A stretch of 64,000 nucleotides of DNA from Viscum album (taxonomy: Eukaryota; Streptophyta; Magnoliopsida; Santalales; Viscaceae): assembly GCA_963277665.1 (NCBI GenBank), contig OY728145.1, forward strand, positions 952,917,033-952,981,032. Direction: 5' to 3'. This document shows, in pieces, positions 59,099-64,000 of the stretch; positions within the stretch are counted from its first letter, which is position 1, and the number at the start of each line of letters is the position of its first letter. A program made the translations under genes and the position numbers. The notes under the pieces are model-generated. The model did no database searches, was not told where the DNA came from, and saw only the letters and a program-made list of their open reading frames with translations.

Positions 59099-62000
59099 AA
59101 GTTTAATGTCATGATAGAGTATTTGGATTTTAGTTTTTGGATGAAGCTTTTTCGATCATACAAATTGGTTTCTGGAAGATGTAATTACATAGAAAATATA
59201 GTTTCCTATATAAGGGACCACTATTTGAAAGAACATTCCATTGGTAGGGGAGTCTTATAGTGGGTTGAACTATAATCCTTTTTATTTTTCATGTATCACA
59301 TCCTTGATGATTTTGGTATCTATAGATTCATTTTTTTACTCATCATAGAGATGGATATTGATACAATTTAGAACATAATTAATTCATGATAATTAGTTTG
59401 GTTTGTCAACAATCCAATTATGTTATAAAATAATGTGTCTACATTAAACATCAATGTTTTTATTTTAAGAGAACAATGATGTTTCACATGGTTAAGGAAT
59501 AATGATCACGTGGTGTGGTGATCGAGTGATGTGTCAATAGGCATGGTAGAGTATTTTTTAGATAATTCTAATAAAGAATGATTTTCCTATAACATCTGAT
59601 GTAAATTAATTTTTAATAGTAGAAAATACATTGGTATTATCACTCATAATGTGATTGAAGATGTTTGATGATCCAAATATTAGTTTTAGAGGAGTGTTTA
59701 TTTATTTGATATTGGTCCTTAATGTTATATAGTTTTAGTGTGTTTGAAATTTGTGGATGAAACACCTCATGTATGTGGTATATTAATGACATAGTTTATA
59801 AGGGGTCATGGTAGGGGTATGACTATATAATTATAGAGAATGAAAAGTATTATAATTGGAATTTAGCAAGAACCCATGTTATTATGGGTTGTGAAATATA
59901 ATTTGAATTTAATTTTGTAACCTAGTTATGGTGATATTTCATGAATTAGGACTCAAATCAAAATAATGATTTTTAAAACATCTATTGGAAAAATTATTCG
60001 ACATGGACTGGGGACCATGAGGTATTTATTATTCATTAGTGAATGTAAATGTGGGGTTGGGGAGACCCCAGTTCCATATTATTTATGTGGTAAAAATTTA
60101 ATAGGCTATGGTTATTCGAATATTGGGAGTATCGTGAGAGTTTCTTTTTAGATTGAGAAATTTTTGTTTTTCTTTATTAAGGGAACTTCAACATGGAGGT
60201 GATTATGAGGGAAAGAAATACACCCTTAATAATTGGTTGGGCCATGAAGGGTTCTTATGAGGTATGGCAATCGAGCCTCCCCTTGTTGTTGGGACACACC
60301 GCAACTCATGTGATACATATTTATTTATTCCTAGTTTTGGAATACCATAGCTTAGAACCAAAGGTCCATTCAACGGATGTTTCTTTCATGGTCGATCCCC
60401 TAAATATTTATTGTTTGGATATACCACATATATAATGGAGATATTATAGTTAATCCTTATAAAAGAGAACTATGATGTAGTGGTCATACAAATATCATTG
60501 TATATATAATGGATTTTTTTGCATCCATGAGATATTAAAATAGCCTTTCAATTTTAAACATCGCATGGGTTACCTGAATATTTTTTTCTCGTATATGGGG
60601 AGAAATACCCTATTCTATCTATCGATTCTTACCATTGGTGTCCCATTGTATTGAATCATTTTATTATATTTTTCAGACTATTATTATGTAATGTCCCTCC
60701 TCTATAATCTATTTCCCCCCCCCCCAATGTTATTTTAAGTTTGGTTCATTCAGTTAGTGTTTTTGGTAGTAGAGTACACTAATTCATAGAGAAATAACCC
60801 AAAGGGATAGGTAATTAATATATTATTAATAAAATATTTCCCAGAAGAATATATTCTAAAATTATTTCCTCATTTACACTGAGGTATGTTTTCTCTTGGA
60901 TTTTTTTTTGGTTGTGAGATTTTTCATTTTACATGGGTTCTTATATTAGGTATTTTTTATGCAATACTTTCATCAGTGTGTTTGGAGTTCACCAAAACAC
61001 AATGATTATAGTTTTGGGATTGTGATTTCACTTGGTGAGTTTGAATTGATTATTCCATTTTGTATATTTAGGTTATAAATGATTGTTTTTCAAATGTAAT
61101 TGGGACTATTTTTGACCAAGGTAGACAAAAACTTGTAGGAGTTTTTATGAGTTTAAGATTGATTTCTATATTACTAATTGAGGTAAGTTATCATAAAATT
61201 TGATTTTTTTTTATATTTTGATAGTATTGTTTTTATCCTATAATTATTATTATTTCATTTATGTTCAATTTATTTTTTGGTTTCACTCATAGATTAGGGT
61301 GGCTTCATTATGATCTAAATGTCATCATAAAATGCACAACATGCAAAATTGTTCAATGGTATTGAAATGGTAAAATGAGTTTTGGTGTACCTTTTATTGA
61401 TTTGGAGTGATGTATTTTGGATATTAATGAGATAAGTGTTTCTATTTTAAATTATATAGTACGGATTGATAAGAAATTTCAATGTAAAAATAGACATTTC
61501 CTAAATTGTTTTCAAATTGTATTTCAATTGGATTGTGTGCTTTTGTATGATATTTTTATTAGAAATTTGGAAAATATACAAGGGTTACTAAGATGTAAAG
61601 GGACATAATTTATAAATGCATTGAAAAAATGTATCTTCAATGTATTTTAATATAATACCAATGTGGAATGGTTCATACATTATAGTTGGTATGCCCTTGC
61701 GAGGGAGGTTCCATATTTTTAAAAGATAGTATAATTTTCAAACATTCTAGTTGTTCTGGTGTACTATGTACATTTTCTAATGACATTTCATTTTTTACCT
61801 ATTTTCCAATTATTTTTTCTTATATTATACATGTGATATGATTATATAGTTTATTGTGAATAATCTATTTGAGGGATTAACTAGATTCTCTTGTGATGAT
61901 ATGTGGGTATAGGTCTCATGTAACTATCACTGATGTTTTGATATAAATATAATTGAGTTTGGTTTTATACCCTATATTTTGTTTCCTTTGTGTTCACAAT

Positions 62001-62885
62001 GTTTTATAAGTTATTCATTAAGGATCCCAGTGTGGGGGTGTGGATCTGGATGATGTTGCCAACAAAGTGGGATATATAATTTCAAGGACCACCATGGTTG
62101 AGATGGGGTACTACAAGTGTGTGATATCTTGCAAAACACTGAGTGATATTGAGTACTATAATATTTTATGTATTGACATTATGAGTGTGGTAGGGTTTTC
62201 TAGAGTAAACCCAATATAAAATACCATGAGAAGAAGGGTTTGACAGGGTTTTTATTTTACTATATCACATGAGTGTGAAGGGGTATCCACTATAATTCTA
62301 TTTTGGTATCCCTTAAATGAAAATAACTTGAGATATAATATCTGGGTTACATCCCTTGAGTAAAATAGTATGGCTTTGGAGATAAGTACACCCAAGAATA
62401 CACTATAGGTAAATAGTTAGTATTTGGAATGACACCCTAATATACATATCTATATATGGGATATGTTATTGTATAATGCTACTTAATTATAGTATGGAGA
62501 TAATTCGAGTTGTGTCATGTGTTATGTTGTCCGAGTTAGCATGTTTGTTATATATTTCGTACGATTGTGTTTCCTAAGAAAAATTACTCTAATGATATAG
62601 GTACAAGATGTATGTCCACTTTATCTTCATGTTAATAATAACTGTTGAGGAATTTGGGATTCTTATTGGGTTATGATACACCCCTACCAACACAAAATAC
62701 ATGTGTCTTGATGTATTTGGGTATACCATTGTGTTTTCTATAAGGGTACATGCATCACATCGAGAAAGGAATTGATAATGTTATAGAATATTATAGAGGT
62801 TGAGGAATCATCAATTTTTTTATGTGACATAGTATATACTCAATTATATTTTTCATTTTGTTTATTTTCATACATGTATTGGAAA
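59099..62885 (+). repeat. Block X, copy c
   Basis: Full-length X copy. It contains an 11-C run at 60715-60725 not seen in the other copies. Plus frames at 59966-60151 and 60193-60435 are open but lie in different frames from each other. It ends at 'catgtattgg', followed by unrelated DNA. Confidence 0.77.
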
Positions 62886-63055
62886 ATTTGAAAATTATTT
62901 ATATAATTCATGTCAAACTTTTACCTCAAGATATTGTGTTGTTATCTTATAGTGAAATATATAGGTATATTGAATTATTTAAGGGCTCATATCAAGTTTA
63001 AATCCACATGTGTATGCGAGAAATTTCATGAGGTCAATTCACAGACAACACTCAT
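62886..63055. other. Short flank between block X and the next LTR
   Basis: 170 bases of AT-rich DNA with no counterpart elsewhere in the window. Confidence 0.4.
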
Positions 63056-64000
63056 TGTAACATCCCGAGTAAGTAATTAATAATAGATATTTTTATCTAT
63101 GTCTATTAATGATTAAGATAGTGTTATAGAGGCTTAAAATGAAAATAAATACAATCTTATCCATGGAATACACTAATATTCTTAAAAGATTATTTTACTG
63201 CCTTTTGATGGAAAACCATTTTTGAATCTATATTTTGACAATTTTATAAACTATGTTTGTCAAAATAAACTTATCCTTTATGATTGGGACATCAAAATTT
63301 ACCTTGTGTGAATTTTTGGTATTTTTCTGACAATGTTCATTTTTTAATGAATAGTGAAAAATACTGCATTTTACATCAAAACTAATTTTTAATCTAATTT
63401 ATTTATATGATTAGATTATGTTTTGAATTGGTTTTGAATTTAAATTAGAATATATTTTTACCATTTTATCCAATGGTGGTCATTGGAATCAATTTCACTT
63501 TGAAATTATACTTAAACTGGTGTCAATCTTTTGATACTTATTGTTTTGTAAAAACACGCTATTTGCTCTAGCAGCGGGAATTAATTATTAAATTAATTAA
63601 TGTGACTTATATGATTTTAATTTTGTAAAATAGACTTCATTTTTGAATTCGGAATATCAAATATAGATTAGGGTGAATTTTTGGTAATTTTCTGAAAAAC
63701 TTCAATTTTTGATGAATAGTGAAACCACTAAGTGGTAATCAAGCAAACTGATTTTTCAGTTAAATGACAGTTTACCACTAATGTGTATTGAATTTTGAAA
63801 ATCCGACATACATGGTTATCATTAAGAAGTAAAATGTGGTTCAATGAGATTAAAATAATTTTTTGGTGAATAGAAACTTATTAAGTTCTTAATCGCGATT
63901 AGTGGTAATTAGTGTAGTTTAAGGTATAAATAATGCTATAATAATATGAAATGACCTAGACATATGTCCCAACCTTATTGGTTGTGTCATGGCCGACCAA
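63056..64000 (+). mobile_element. Partial gypsy-type LTR (5' portion), runs off the window
   Basis: Begins TGTAACATCCCGAG, a common start of plant chromovirus LTRs. It contains a direct duplication (about 63230-63380 and 63600-63740) with the shared strings 'gtgaatttttggt' and 'tgaatagtgaaa', often seen in such LTRs, and a TATA box at 63925. The final bases, catggccgaccaa, resemble the leader just after the transcription start of Tekay-type elements. No partner LTR lies in the window, so this could also be a solo or truncated LTR. Confidence 0.55.
63925..63932 (+). promoter_or_regulatory. TATA box in the right-edge LTR
   Basis: TATAAATA, about 870 bases into the LTR. Transcription would start near 63955-63960, just before the catggccgacc string. 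Confidence 0.5.

Noticed and set aside
60715..60725. C-run as a functional signal
   Set aside because: It is present in only one of the X copies and is probably slippage or a read artefact.

Overview
The window looks like gene-free, repeat-packed nuclear DNA from a land plant, most likely a flowering plant with a large genome. It is AT-rich and I could support no host gene, rRNA or tRNA. Everything recognisable is LTR-retrotransposon DNA at different stages of decay: Ty1/copia of the Sirevirus type, and Ty3/gypsy chromoviruses of the Tekay/Del type. The Sirevirus call rests on an initiator-Met tRNA primer site, a CCHC gag, an extra ORF after pol and multiple polypurine tracts. The species cannot be named from the sequence.

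Layout. 1-4659: AT-rich DNA with nothing recognised. 4660-5733: the left piece of a repeated block I call X. 5734-21494: a Sirevirus in the order LTR - complete internal region (gag, protease, integrase, RT, RNase H, third ORF) - LTR - second internal region cut off inside integrase. All frames are broken. This compound element splits block X, which resumes at 21495. 22256-26045: a second X copy, head to tail with the first. 26046-39430: chromovirus A (gag tail, protease, RT, RNase H, integrase, chromodomain). It is interrupted at 27837-37538 by a younger gypsy-type element with 3.4-3.7 kb LTRs that encloses a gag remnant and no recognisable pol. 39801-40131: a 21-bp minisatellite. 40132-48235: non-coding blocks W, Z, Y, X. 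48236-54060: partial Z, then chromovirus B. 54475-54800: the same minisatellite. 54801-62885: W, Z, Y, X again. 63056-64000: the start of another gypsy-type LTR that runs off the window.

Large-scale structure. After the 9.7 kb nested insertion is subtracted, the DNA from about 22 kb to 63 kb is two head-to-tail units with a period near 14.6 kb. It is either a decayed LTR-internal-LTR-internal-LTR tandem or a segmental duplication of a gypsy element with its flanks. The Sirevirus is also a head-to-tail tandem, so tandem retroelements occur at two scales here.

Nothing here can encode a functional protein set. The most interesting signals are non-coding. A short motif (core ACCGAT/ACTGAT) occurs in large numbers in the Sirevirus U3 and again in a tandem array just before its third ORF. 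The minisatellite follows the chromodomain in both gypsy copies. The two Sirevirus internal regions share disabling stops.
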